From: Stakelama marina
GTDB lineage: Bacteria > Pseudomonadota > Alphaproteobacteria > Sphingomonadales > Sphingomonadaceae
DNA: 64,000 nt
Direction of reading: 5' to 3'
NCBI RefSeq assembly: GCF_018122655.1
Contig: NZ_JAGRQC010000003.1
Location: forward strand, 1-64,000
In this document: positions 1 to 8,358 of the stretch, piece after piece
How the letters are laid out: each line of letters begins with the position of its first letter
Numbering within the stretch: position 1 is the stretch's first letter
Notes under the pieces: model-generated
What the model was told of the DNA's origin: nothing
Database searches by the model: none
What the model saw: only the letters and a program-made list of their open reading frames with translations
Translations under genes and position numbers: made by a program

Positions 1-140
1 GACAAGACGTATTCGATTACATCGAGATGTTCTACAATCCGGTCCGCAAGCAGGTCAGGAACGGGATGCTGTCACCCGCACAGTTCGAACGGCAGCAGAT
101 TTTGAAAGCAGAAGGCGTCTAGAAAACTAGGGGCTACTCA
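1..140 (+). mobile_element. Right end of an IS3-family insertion sequence
   Basis: The window opens inside an insertion sequence. The C-terminal part of an IS3-type transposase ends at 122. The following 18 bases, AAAACTAGGGGCTACTCA, end in TCA, which reads TGAGTAGCCCCTAG on the other strand, the form expected of an IS3-type terminal inverted repeat. The element probably ends at 140, and the next bases, CTA, could be part of a 3-bp target duplication. The left end lies outside the window, so the repeat pair and the duplication cannot be confirmed here. Confidence 0.6.
3..122 (+). CDS. IS3-family transposase OrfB, C-terminal fragment (5' end outside window)
   Basis: Frame 3 gives 39 residues, beginning QDVFDYIEMFYNPVRKQ and ending in GMLSPAQFERQQ followed by a short tail and TAG. 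The FDYIEMFYNP(x)R motif followed by GMLSPxxFE is the characteristic C-terminus of the DDE integrase domain of IS3-family OrfB transposases, just after the catalytic Glu helix. OrfB works with OrfA to cut and join the element ends. The N-terminal part, including the catalytic D, D and E, is off the window edge, so whether the copy is intact cannot be judged. Confidence 0.85.
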   Translation, partial: QDVFDYIEMFYNPVRKQVRNGMLSPAQFERQQILKAEGV

Positions 141-323
141 CTATGCCTTACGACGCCTCCGCACGGCCACGGAAGCGCGGTCGCACGGGGCGTCCCCATC
201 TTCCCTTTCATTGACATTTTCGGGGGTGATCCGGGCGAGGCTGGACTGCTGCAACAGCTTGTTCCACGCCTCCAGATGGTCAAGAATATGGTTCGAGCCC
301 GCACCCAGCAGGTCCGCCAACAA
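141..323 (-). pseudogene. Possible truncated gene fragment abutting the IS end
   Basis: A 60-codon minus-strand frame (TTG at 323, stop at 141-143) ends in the basic tail VAVRRRRKA exactly where the IS appears to end. Nothing in its sequence (helical LLGAGSNHILDHLEAWNKLL start, then an acidic stretch) matches a family I know. There is no convincing ribosome-binding site, so it may be the tail of a longer, decayed gene. Codon usage is GC-poor compared with neighbours. It is listed because it sits at the insertion junction, not because function is evident. Confidence 0.25.
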
Positions 324-614
324 ACAACAACAATCTGTGTTGTAAGTAGTTGATTTTGGTAATGTGCGATTAGCAAAGCATGCCGCGGCAAGGCTTTCTA
401 CGGCGTCGAAACGGCCGAGCGCGGTGGCTTTGAAGCCTCGCTCCGCTCATAATCGGAACGGAACGGCGGGCGGACGCCCCGCCTCCGCTCGGTCGTTGAC
501 CTAAGCGAAGCATGATCCGTCGAACGCCTCATCGCTTTGCTCACGATGAATTTTGGTGCGTTTCGGGCTTGTCCTCAACGAATAAGCGGAAGCAGGGCCT
601 TTGCGCCCGGGTGC
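324..614. other. Non-coding/decayed stretch between IS junction and GH31 gene
   Basis: I see no intact gene. A short plus-strand tail (about 363-451, ending FYGVETAERGGFEASLRS and TAA) has coding-like composition and could be the leftover C-terminus of another mobile or disrupted gene, but it has no start. The rest is the 3' flank of the alpha-xylosidase gene. The stretch suggests a remodelled boundary at the edge of the glycan locus. Confidence 0.4.
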
Positions 615-3503
615 TCAGCGTGGGCGTTCGACGAGTTTCTCCTCGCCCGACCATTCAACCGTCGCATCCGTCTTGCCGTCGAAATCGATCGCGCGTCCCG
701 GGGTGATCCAGCGGATGCGGAACGTCCGCCCGGCGGGCATGCCGTCATACCCCTCGCCCATCCGTGCACCGATCGTCACCGTGCCCGTGGCGTCGTCGTA
801 GCGGATCGGAATGCGGCTGTACTGACCGGTGCGATAGCCTTCGCTGGTGCCGTCGTCCTCGTACAGCGCGAACTGGCCATCGGCGCCGGTATAGATGTTG
901 AGCGTTACCGGCGCGTCGGGCTTCTGCCCGGTATATTGCTCGGTCGGCCCCATCGGCACGATCGACCCCGCGCGAACGAACAGCGGGATGCGGCCATAGG
1001 GCGCTGCGGCGTTGATCCTGTCGCCGCCGGCGATGCGCCTGCCCGAATAGAAGTCGTACCAGCCGCCCTTTGCACGCGGCAGATAAACCTCGCGCGAGCG
1101 CGCCTTGTATTCGGTCACAGGCGCGACGAGCAGCGCGCGACCGAACAGATACTCGTCATTGATATCGCGCGCCTTCGCGTCGTTCGGGAAGTCCATCACC
1201 AGCCCGCGCATGATGCTGCCGTCATTGAGCCAGGTGTCGGCCGCCTGGGTATAGATATAAGGCATCAGCCGGTAGCGAAGCTCGTCATACCAGACCATCG
1301 ACTTGCGCATTGCCGAGCCTTCGGGGCTGATATTGTAGATTTCGCGCAGCGGATATTCGCCGTGGCTGCGGAACAGCGGGCTGAACGCGCCGAACTGGAA
1401 CCAGCGCAGGTTGAGCTCACGCCATTCGTCGAGATCGGCGGGCTTGGGCTCCTTCGCCGAATAGCGGTCCTCGAGCGCGAATCCGCCGATATCGTGCGTC
1501 CAGTTGGGCAGGCCCGACATCGAAAGGTTCACGCCCGCCGAAATCTGCGCGCGCAGATCATACCAGCGGCTCGCCACGTCGCCCGACCAGACGGCGGCGC
1601 CCGCGCGCTGCATACCGCCAAAGCCCGAGCGGGTCAGGATGAAGCCGCGCACATCGGGCTTGAAGCGGCGCCAGCCGTCATGGACACCCTCGGCATGAAC
1701 GAGCGGGAAGCTGTTGAAATATTCCGCCGCCGGCCCGATCGCGGTCGGCCCCATCGTCTTGATGCGGTTGGCGATCGACAGGTTCGAGTGGATGTCGGGC
1801 TCGGTCGCGTCCATCCACCAGGCATCAACGCCCAGCACCGCGAGCTTGTCCTTGATCTGCCGCCAATAGATTTTCCGCGCCTCGGGGGCATAGGGATCGT
1901 AATCGGTATTGGCATAGCCCGGCCCGACCCAGTCCTTGTTCCCCATCTTCAGATTGCCGTGATAGGTATATCCCTTGGCGTCGAGTTCCTTGTAATTGTC
2001 GGTCGTGGGATAGAATTTTGGCCAGACCGAGATCATGAAGTGTGCGTGCAGGTCGTGCACCTTGTCGATCATGCCCTTGGGATCGGGATAACGACTCTTG
2101 TCGAAATCGTGGCTGCCCCAGGCATTTTCCGGCCAGTAGAACCAGTCCTGCACGATGTTATCGAGCGGGATGTTCCGCTTGCGATACTGTTCGACGACGT
2201 CGACCAGCTGGTCCTGATTTTCGTAGCGCTGGCGCGACTGCCAGAAACCATAGGCCCATTTGGGCAGCATCACTGCCTTGCCGGTCAGCTTGCGATAACC
2301 GGCGATCACATCGTCCATGTCCTTGCCCGGCACGAACCAGTAATTGACCGCGCGACCGACATCGCTCGAAAACCAGACCGAGTGGCGATCGGGCTTGTCC
2401 ATCGGCTTGTTGTGGAAGAACGCGATGTACCCGGCGTTCGGCTCCCATTCGATCCGCACCTTGACCGGCTTGCCCGCGGTCATCGGATATTCGAAATTCG
2501 CGTACCAGGGGTTCCAGTTCTGGCGCCAGCGGTTGAGCACCTCGTTTCCGTCCATGAACACCTTGAAATAGCTCGACCCGTAGAGACGGAATTTGTGCGT
2601 GCCGGTGGTTTCGGGGGTCAGTTCGCCGGTCCACACGACACGCTGCGTCTGCACCGCGTTGCCCGCCGTGTTCTGGCCGCTGTCGGCGGCGACGGTCTTC
2701 GCCTTGGCCGCGGCAGGCCATTTGTCCTGGTCGCTGATATACTGGTAATCGACCGTCTGCTCGCGCCGCGTCACGGCCAGCTTGTCGCCAAGATAATATT
2801 GCGCGGTGAAACCCGGCTTGCCGCCGCTCGTCACCTTCAGCGATCCGTCGCCGACGAAGCTGTACGGCTTCGGATTGCCGAACCGCGTGATCGAATCATT
2901 GTCCCACAGGATGCCGTAATTGCGCGTCGACACCAGGAACGGAACGGCGATGTCCATATTGTGCTGGGCGAGTTCGACGTCCTCGCCATTATAGTTCATC
3001 TGGCTGTTCTGGTGCTGGCCGAGGCCGTACAGCCCCTCGTCGGTGCCGCGGTTGAACTGCTGCGACACCGCGACATAGCCGTGGCCATCGATCGTCTTGG
3101 GGGTGAAGACCGGCTGCCCCGCCTGGTCGAGCAGCGTCTTGCCGTCGGCACCCAGGAAATTCACTTCGCCGGTGCCAAGGTCGATATCGGCGGTATCGCG
3201 CGCGGTCCTGATCTGAACATGTCCGTCGCGTTCGGCGACCGTATAGTCGCCCGGCTTGGGCGGCTCCGGCACCATCAGGCTGGTCTCGCGCGTCACGTCG
3301 GTGAAACCGTCCGGCGCCGCGATCACATGGAAAATACCATCGCCATGCACTGTCACCGTGACCCGCTTGGCCGCACCGGTCGCGGGCGTCACCGCTACGC
3401 CGCCATCGACACGGGTATAGCTGCCCGCGTCCTGAGCGAGCGCCGCCACCGGGGTCAGCGCGCTTGCCGCGACCAGCAGCGAAATCGTCATTGCCTTCGT
3501 CAT
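615..3503 (-). CDS. Secreted alpha-xylosidase, GH31 with PA14 insert
   Basis: A 962-residue exported glycoside hydrolase with a signal peptide at 1-24 (cut after ALAQ). An N-terminal beta domain is followed by a PA14-like insert at about 225-375 (GTHKFRLYGSSYFKVFMDG). The GH31 (beta/alpha)8 barrel comes next, with the nucleophile in WWMDATEPD (Asp565) and the downstream SGDVASRW acid/base segment. PA14 plus this active-site context is what the xyloglucan alpha-xylosidase Xyl31A of Cellvibrio japonicus shows, so removal of non-reducing alpha-1,6-xylose from xyloglucan oligosaccharides is likely; alpha-glucosidase is the alternative. The start at 3503 is preferred over a longer frame to 3584 because GAGGGG lies 8 nt upstream and the signal peptide begins there. 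It is the last gene of the minus-strand operon, 47 bp after GH35. Confidence 0.9.
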   Translation of the reverse strand: MTKAMTISLLVAASALTPVAALAQDAGSYTRVDGGVAVTPATGAAKRVTVTVHGDGIFHVIAAPDGFTDVTRETSLMVPEPPKPGDYTVAERDGHVQIRTARDTADIDLGTGEVNFLGADGKTLLDQAGQPVFTPKTIDGHGYVAVSQQFNRGTDEGLYGLGQHQNSQMNYNGEDVELAQHNMDIAVPFLVSTRNYGILWDNDSITRFGNPKPYSFVGDGSLKVTSGGKPGFTAQYYLGDKLAVTRREQTVDYQYISDQDKWPAAAKAKTVAADSGQNTAGNAVQTQRVVWTGELTPETTGTHKFRLYGSSYFKVFMDGNEVLNRWRQNWNPWYANFEYPMTAGKPVKVRIEWEPNAGYIAFFHNKPMDKPDRHSVWFSSDVGRAVNYWFVPGKDMDDVIAGYRKLTGKAVMLPKWAYGFWQSRQRYENQDQLVDVVEQYRKRNIPLDNIVQDWFYWPENAWGSHDFDKSRYPDPKGMIDKVHDLHAHFMISVWPKFYPTTDNYKELDAKGYTYHGNLKMGNKDWVGPGYANTDYDPYAPEARKIYWRQIKDKLAVLGVDAWWMDATEPDIHSNLSIANRIKTMGPTAIGPAAEYFNSFPLVHAEGVHDGWRRFKPDVRGFILTRSGFGGMQRAGAAVWSGDVASRWYDLRAQISAGVNLSMSGLPNWTHDIGGFALEDRYSAKEPKPADLDEWRELNLRWFQFGAFSPLFRSHGEYPLREIYNISPEGSAMRKSMVWYDELRYRLMPYIYTQAADTWLNDGSIMRGLVMDFPNDAKARDINDEYLFGRALLVAPVTEYKARSREVYLPRAKGGWYDFYSGRRIAGGDRINAAAPYGRIPLFVRAGSIVPMGPTEQYTGQKPDAPVTLNIYTGADGQFALYEDDGTSEGYRTGQYSRIPIRYDDATGTVTIGARMGEGYDGMPAGRTFRIRWITPGRAIDFDGKTDATVEWSGEEKLVERPR

Positions 3504-3550
3504 TCGATCATCCCCTCGGCCGCCGGCGTTCGTGCGGCGGCGACTTATGT

Positions 3551-5188
3551 TCAGCGATACGAGCCCATCGTGACCTTCACCCATACCGGCCGGTCGATGA
3601 AGTTGAGGCCGTAGTCGGTCTGGTCACCGTTCCAGACGCGATCCATCACCCACACCCCATCCTTGTCGAAATGCCCCTCTTCGGCGCGCACCAGCATGCC
3701 GTGCTTCGGGCCGCCCTTGGCGGTGCCGAAGCGCACGCGGACATGGTCGCCGGTGACGAGAAACTGGTTGGGCGAAAGCTGTGCGACGACCATGCCGCCC
3801 ACCGGTTCGTCGGCCCAGGGCGGCGGCTCTTGCGGCAGGAAATCCCAGTCGGCCTCGCCCATCTGCCACTGGCCCCATTGGGCAGTGATCGTCCAGTCGC
3901 CCATGGTGGTAGAGCGCTCCGCGCCGTCATCGGGCTTCGCCGCGCCCCAGGTCGGACGGGTAAAGGCGAGCTTGGACCAGACCCGGCCGATCTGCTCGAA
4001 CGCTGCATATTTGCTCGCGAACGCATCAAGCGTTTCATCGTCGAGCTTCCGCGCGCCGAGCGGGTAGTTGAAATAGCCCGTGGCATCCATGCCGAAGGGT
4101 GAAAAGCCGATCGCGCCCAGCCCCATCGTCGGCCAGAAATAGCGTGCATATTCTGCCGCATTGCCGATTTCGGGCACCATCAGCGCATTGTCGGGGCGGG
4201 CATAGGCCTTCAGATAGGCCTCCACATCCTTGCTCTTGCGGTCATAGATATCGGGCGCGCCGAGGTCGATCGCGGGCGCCGCCGCCTTCCAGATGTCGAG
4301 CACGTCCTGCTGCGGCCCGCCGCTCGACACGCCGCTCGGGTCGGGCACCTTGAAGGGATCGGCTAGCGCGGCATTGACGTACATCGGCAGCGGCTTCACC
4401 GCCTTGCCCGCCGCCGCGATCTCGCCGATGTAGCGCGCGGTGTACCAGGTGTTGAACGCGCGGTCGGCCTGATCGCCGAAGACCTGGCTCCACGTACCGG
4501 GCTTCTTGCCAAGCGCTTTGGTCAATTCCGCCGGGACCGGCCCGTCGAACAGCTTCTGCGCCTTCGCCCCGAAATCGCGCGGACTGCCATAGCTGCCGAC
4601 CTCGTTTTCGGGCTGGACCATGATCACCGTGTTCTGCGGGTCATGCTCCTTCAGATAGGTCATCAGCCGGACAAAGGCGCGCTTGTCGGCCTCCAGCGTC
4701 GAGCGGAACATCGGCGACAGCGCATAATGATCGCTGCCGTCACGCTTCTTCATCCGCGGAAAGCGGCTGTTGTCGAGCTTCACCCAATCGGGCGTGTAAC
4801 CCGGCGCGGTATTCTTCCACGTTGCGAACCACAGCAGCACGATGCGCTTGTCATGCGCGCGCGCCTGATCAAGCAGCGTCTGGACGAACGAAAAGTCGAA
4901 CTTGCCCTCTTCGGGCTCGACCTGTTGCCAGGCGACCGGCACCTCGACCGTATTCGCGTGGATGCGGTCGAGCACCGGCCAGACATCGGGGAGCGCGACC
5001 GCATAATTGCTCGAATTATTGACCTGCCCGCCGAGCATCGTGAACGGCGCACCGTCGACGATCAGCGCGTGATGGCCGCCTCGCGTTTCGATATGCGGGA
5101 CTGGCGTGCCGGACTGCGCGGACGCCGGCGATACCGCAAGCAGCATCAGCCCCGCAGCCGCCAGTACGTTGAATTGCCTGCTCACCAC
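3551..5188 (-). CDS. Secreted beta-galactosidase, GH35 (DUF5597-type)
   Basis: A 545-residue exported enzyme with a signal peptide at 1-25 (ASAQ). The GH35/GH42-clan TIM barrel carries the acid/base Glu196 in QPENEVGSYG and the probable nucleophile Glu340 in MVPEIGN. The C-terminal 150 residues form the beta domain usually seen with DUF5597. C. japonicus uses a GH35 of this kind (Bgl35A) to remove galactose from xyloglucan side chains, and the adjoining alpha-xylosidase supports that role. Beta-galactosidase on pectic galactan or arabinogalactan is the alternative. The start is GTG (5188 or the next GTG at 5185), with GGGGAGGA a few bases upstream. A 187-bp gap with a palindrome at 5311-5325 separates it from the upstream esterase, so an internal promoter is plausible. 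Confidence 0.88.
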   Translation of the reverse strand: MVSRQFNVLAAAGLMLLAVSPASAQSGTPVPHIETRGGHHALIVDGAPFTMLGGQVNNSSNYAVALPDVWPVLDRIHANTVEVPVAWQQVEPEEGKFDFSFVQTLLDQARAHDKRIVLLWFATWKNTAPGYTPDWVKLDNSRFPRMKKRDGSDHYALSPMFRSTLEADKRAFVRLMTYLKEHDPQNTVIMVQPENEVGSYGSPRDFGAKAQKLFDGPVPAELTKALGKKPGTWSQVFGDQADRAFNTWYTARYIGEIAAAGKAVKPLPMYVNAALADPFKVPDPSGVSSGGPQQDVLDIWKAAAPAIDLGAPDIYDRKSKDVEAYLKAYARPDNALMVPEIGNAAEYARYFWPTMGLGAIGFSPFGMDATGYFNYPLGARKLDDETLDAFASKYAAFEQIGRVWSKLAFTRPTWGAAKPDDGAERSTTMGDWTITAQWGQWQMGEADWDFLPQEPPPWADEPVGGMVVAQLSPNQFLVTGDHVRVRFGTAKGGPKHGMLVRAEEGHFDKDGVWVMDRVWNGDQTDYGLNFIDRPVWVKVTMGSYR

Positions 5189-5310
5189 GTCCTCCCCTGT
5201 GCCGACCCTCGCGGCATCTGTTTCGTCGCTGCCGGTTCCGGCGGCGCTCGCCTGCTCCTTGCGGCAGGTTCGGGCGCAGCAAAGAGAATTTCACTCGAGA
5301 ATGCAATACT

Positions 5311-5325
5311 CATATTTGAAATATG
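5311..5325. promoter_or_regulatory. Palindromic operator-like site CATATTTGAAATATG
   Basis: CATATTTGAAATATG is a perfect 7+1+7 inverted repeat, 123 bp upstream of the GH35 start in an AT-rich part of an otherwise GC-rich gap. The core CATATTTGAAA (reverse TTTCAAATATG) recurs upstream of the TBDR (13109-13122), and TTTCAAATA recurs upstream of the fucose operon (15340-15347). The three sites fall only in putative promoters of the same catabolic block, so a common regulator is inferred. Which regulator binds is unknown; the IclR protein at 24432 is one candidate. Confidence 0.55.
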
Positions 5326-5375
5326 GTCAGGCTGAAGCTGGTTCCACGGCGCGCCTTGGCAGGTCCGGTGTGCCA

Positions 5376-6191
5376 TCAGATCGCCGGTGCGGTGCGCAAA
5401 GCCCTGGCAATGGCGTTCGAGGCGATCTGCGCCATCTTCGAATAACCCGCCGCCAGCGGATGAATGCCGTCACGTGTGAGGCCGCGAGCCATCAGTCCGC
5501 GATCATCGGCCAGCGCCGTCCAGTAATCGGCGAAGACATAGCCATGTGCGGCGCAATAGGCGCGAAGCCATGCGTTGAGCTCGTCGATCTTCGCCGGGCT
5601 GCGCTCCTTCAGCACGTTGGCCGATTCCGGCGTGTCGGCGCTGACCGGCGTGACCGAGGCGAACACCACGGCGATACCGTGCGCCCGCGCCATTTCTGCC
5701 ATCGCTTCGTAATGCGCTTCGATCTGCGCAACGCTTTCCCGCTGGAGAAAGCCCTGAAGATCGTTGATGCCGCCCATGATCACCACCGCATCAGGATGCA
5801 GGTCGATGACGTCGGGATGGAAGCGCAGCATCATCTGCGCCGTCACCTGGCTGCCGATACCGCGGTTCACATAGGACTTGCCGGGAAAATAGCGCGCGAG
5901 GTCCCAGCGGTCGGTGATCGAGTCGCCAAGGAATACGACGCGCTGGCCTCCTTCAGCCGGTGGAGGCAGCGCCGCGTTGCGGTCGGCATAGATGTAGCGT
6001 TCGCCGAAATCTCGCATCAGGCTCGGCACGAGTTTCTCGCGAAACGGACCGAGCCACGGTCCCCAATCCTTCGCATCGGCGATCGTCCGCCGTTCGGGCG
6101 AGCTTTGATACGTCGATTCCTGCGCCGAGACGGGAGCCTGGACGAGCATCGCAAGACAGGCTGCGGCCAACGCCTTCGCGGCGAACTTCAC
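5376..6191 (-). CDS. Secreted SGNH/GDSL-family esterase (probable carbohydrate acetylesterase)
   Basis: 271 residues with a signal peptide at 1-23 (VSAQ). All SGNH blocks are present: GDSITD (nucleophile Ser91), a block II Gly in VNRGIG, block III GGIND, and DGIHP with Asp241/His244. Such enzymes next to side-chain glycosidases usually remove O-acetyl groups from plant polysaccharides, so deacetylation of galactosyl residues of xyloglucan is a reasonable inference, although lipase/acylhydrolase activity on other esters cannot be excluded. It starts inside the stop of the upstream gene (ATGA overlap, 6188-6191), so translation is coupled. A second SGNH esterase heads the divergent operon at 15388. 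Confidence 0.85.
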   Translation of the reverse strand: MKFAAKALAAACLAMLVQAPVSAQESTYQSSPERRTIADAKDWGPWLGPFREKLVPSLMRDFGERYIYADRNAALPPPAEGGQRVVFLGDSITDRWDLARYFPGKSYVNRGIGSQVTAQMMLRFHPDVIDLHPDAVVIMGGINDLQGFLQRESVAQIEAHYEAMAEMARAHGIAVVFASVTPVSADTPESANVLKERSPAKIDELNAWLRAYCAAHGYVFADYWTALADDRGLMARGLTRDGIHPLAAGYSKMAQIASNAIARALRTAPAI

Positions 6192-6823
6192 CGCGGTACG
6201 TCCACCGTGAACCGGTGCGCCTCGCCTGCGAAATCGACAGTGACGGTCACGCGCTTATAGCGTCCGCGCTTGAGGGGTTCGGTCAGCAACAGCCCGCCGT
6301 CCGCCGCACCGGGGGCGAGCGTCGTCGGCTTGAGCAAGGCCGCGACGACCGGATTCGGTGCCGCATCGTCCGATTGCGCGCGATCGATCTCGCCGTTCGG
6401 AACACCGCCGACCGCACTCCCCATCGACCCGGTAAAACCGGTGACGTCTTTTTGCCCCGCTGCGTTGGTCGGCAATCCGGGGTTGGCATAGGCCTGGCGC
6501 GAACCGCCACCCGGCCCGCGTTTGCGCTCGCCGCCCGACAGGTCCTGCGCAGTGGCGATCGCGACCGCGCCCCTGTCCGAATCGACATGCACCGAAGCCG
6601 GGCCGAGCGGCTGCGGCGCATCGCTGCGGTTGAGGACGACCACGCGCAGGACCAGCCGATGATCGTTGAGCACGGGATCGACGATCAGGTGGACCTCGCC
6701 CTTGTCGGTGCGCGAGACGAGCCCCGCCTGAGCGTCGCCGGAAATCGGCGTCTCGACGCCGCTCGACTGCGGCACCGGCGCGGCCGCTGGCGCGGACAGG
6801 GCAAAGGCAAGCAAAGCGAACAT
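6188..6823 (-). CDS. Exported protein of unknown function, Gly-rich centre
   Basis: 211 residues starting with a short hydrophobic signal segment (FALLAFALSAPAAAP). I do not recognise a family. Residues about 20-90 look like a beta-rich domain (HLIVDPVLNDHRLVLRVVV). The middle is Gly/Ser/Asn-rich (GGERKRGPGGGSRQ and following), and the last 50 residues look beta-rich again, ending RFTVDVPR. It lies between the halogenase homologue (12-bp gap; GAGGAGAAAG ribosome-binding site overlapping that gene's end) and the SGNH esterase (ATGA overlap), so it is a true operon member. A periplasmic accessory or binding role is possible but unsupported. Confidence 0.75.
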   Translation of the reverse strand: MFALLAFALSAPAAAPVPQSSGVETPISGDAQAGLVSRTDKGEVHLIVDPVLNDHRLVLRVVVLNRSDAPQPLGPASVHVDSDRGAVAIATAQDLSGGERKRGPGGGSRQAYANPGLPTNAAGQKDVTGFTGSMGSAVGGVPNGEIDRAQSDDAAPNPVVAALLKPTTLAPGAADGGLLLTEPLKRGRYKRVTVTVDFAGEAHRFTVDVPR

Positions 6824-6834
6824 GGGCTTTCTCC

Positions 6835-8358
6835 TCAGGCGGCGAGCGAGCGGTCGCTCGGACAGCGGCTGGCGATGAAGTCGGCGTGGAGCGGCATCGC
6901 CTCGGCGGTCTCGGCAATGATCCGTCGCATGCCCACGAGCACCTTACGCGCATCGTCGACGCCGACGCCGGCGACGAGCGGATCGTGACTTTGCGGCTCG
7001 ATGCCCTGCCCGAGCAGTACCGCGAGCCAGCTATCGTCGCGGAACAAGTCGCCGGGGTTGGAAACCAGCCGACCATTGGCGCGGAACATCTCCACCTTGG
7101 CGGCGAGCGTATCGGGCATTTCGATCGTTCGGCAATGCCGCCAGAACGGCGTGTCGTCCCGCTCGGTCGCGCGGTAGTGCAGCACGAGGAAATCGCGCAC
7201 ACTGTCGAACTCGCGCGCGACCTGCCGGTTATACTCGGCACGCACTTTGTCATCGAAATTGCGGTCGGGAAACCAGGACAGCAATTTCGTGATGCCGGTC
7301 TGGATCAGGTGCAGGCTGGTCGATTCGAGCGGCTCGAGAAAGCCCGCCGACAGCCCGAGCGCGATCACATTGCCATGCCACGCCGCCCGGCGGCGCCCGG
7401 TGGTGAAGCGGAGACGGCGGGGCAATCCGGTGGCCGGCGTGTCGAGGCCCGCGATCAGCGCATCCTCGGCATCGCCGTCGTTCGTAAAGTCGCTGCAATA
7501 GACATGGCCGTTGCCGGTGCGGTGCTGCAGCGGAATGCGCCAGCGCCATCCGGCTCGATCCGCCGTCGCGCGTGTATAGGGCGCAAGCGGATCGAGCCGC
7601 GCGCTCTGCACCGCGATGGCCCGGTTGCACGGCAGCCAGCGGCTCCAGTCAAGATGGTCGACGCCGAGTGCGTCGCCGATCAGCACCCCCCGGAAACCCG
7701 TGCAGTCGAGAAACAGGTCACCCGAGATGCGCCGCCCGTCAGTGAGGGTCAGCGCGGCGACGTTGCCGCTTTCGGCGTCGCGATCGACCGTTTCGATCTT
7801 GCCCTCGATGCGCGTCACACCGCGCTTTTCGGCAAGGTCGCGCAAAAACCGGGCGTAGAGCGTAGCGTCGAAATGATAGGCATAGCTGAACGTCGAAAAC
7901 ACCGAACGCTTGTCACTCGCGGGCCGGTCGAAGCGATTGCGATAGGCTGCCGCCTCGGTCAGCGAATAGGCGGAAAGCGGCGTCGCGTCGCCATCGGCGC
8001 GGGCGCGCAACCATTGCTGGTGGAACGGAGTCATCCCGAAATCGTCGCCATAGCGGCCGAAGGGATGGAAATAGCGATGCTCGCGCCGCCGCCAGTCGAC
8101 GAACTCGATGCCGAGCTTGAACGTCGCCTGCGTCGCCTTGACGAAAGCGCGCTCCTCAATGCCGAGCACCTGGTTGAATGCCTGGATCGGCGGGATCGTC
8201 GCCTCGCCCACGCCGACGGTTCCGATCGCTTCGGATTCGACGAGCGTGATCGTGCAGCCGCTTCCCGAAAGCGCACGCGCCAGCGCGGCTGCGGCCATCC
8301 AGCCCGCGCTGCCGCCGCCGGCGATCACGATCGAACGGATGGCGTCGGGATGCTTCAT
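6835..8358 (-). CDS. Flavin-dependent (tryptophan-halogenase-like) halogenase homologue 1
   Basis: 507 residues. The N-terminal FAD-binding motif is IAGGGSAGW. The Lys that delivers the hypohalous species in PrnA-type halogenases is at Lys81 (ATFKLGIEFVDW). The halogenase signature WxWxIP is present as GWRWRIPLQHRTGNG, and the GFLEPLEST active-site strand follows. No signal peptide, so it is cytoplasmic. The start at 8358 is preferred over a longer upstream extension because it overlaps the stop of the preceding gene (ATGA, 8355-8358) and directly precedes the FAD motif. Family knowledge says such proteins halogenate indoles or aromatics with a separate flavin reductase; none is encoded nearby. 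The substrate is unknown. Homologues next to TBDRs are common in sphingomonads and xanthomonads. Confidence 0.88.
   Translation of the reverse strand: MKHPDAIRSIVIAGGGSAGWMAAAALARALSGSGCTITLVESEAIGTVGVGEATIPPIQAFNQVLGIEERAFVKATQATFKLGIEFVDWRRREHRYFHPFGRYGDDFGMTPFHQQWLRARADGDATPLSAYSLTEAAAYRNRFDRPASDKRSVFSTFSYAYHFDATLYARFLRDLAEKRGVTRIEGKIETVDRDAESGNVAALTLTDGRRISGDLFLDCTGFRGVLIGDALGVDHLDWSRWLPCNRAIAVQSARLDPLAPYTRATADRAGWRWRIPLQHRTGNGHVYCSDFTNDGDAEDALIAGLDTPATGLPRRLRFTTGRRRAAWHGNVIALGLSAGFLEPLESTSLHLIQTGITKLLSWFPDRNFDDKVRAEYNRQVAREFDSVRDFLVLHYRATERDDTPFWRHCRTIEMPDTLAAKVEMFRANGRLVSNPGDLFRDDSWLAVLLGQGIEPQSHDPLVAGVGVDDARKVLVGMRRIIAETAEAMPLHADFIASRCPSDRSLAA

Noticed and set aside
3504..3584. Longer N-terminus for the GH31 protein
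   Set aside because: The extra 27 residues lack a signal peptide and overlap the end of the GH35 gene; the ATG at 3503 has a ribosome-binding site and begins a signal peptide.
537..3614. A 1025-codon open frame on the plus strand opposite the GH31 gene
   Set aside because: It is the antisense shadow of a well-supported GH31 gene in GC-rich DNA; it is Arg/Ala/His-rich, has no domain or ribosome-binding site.
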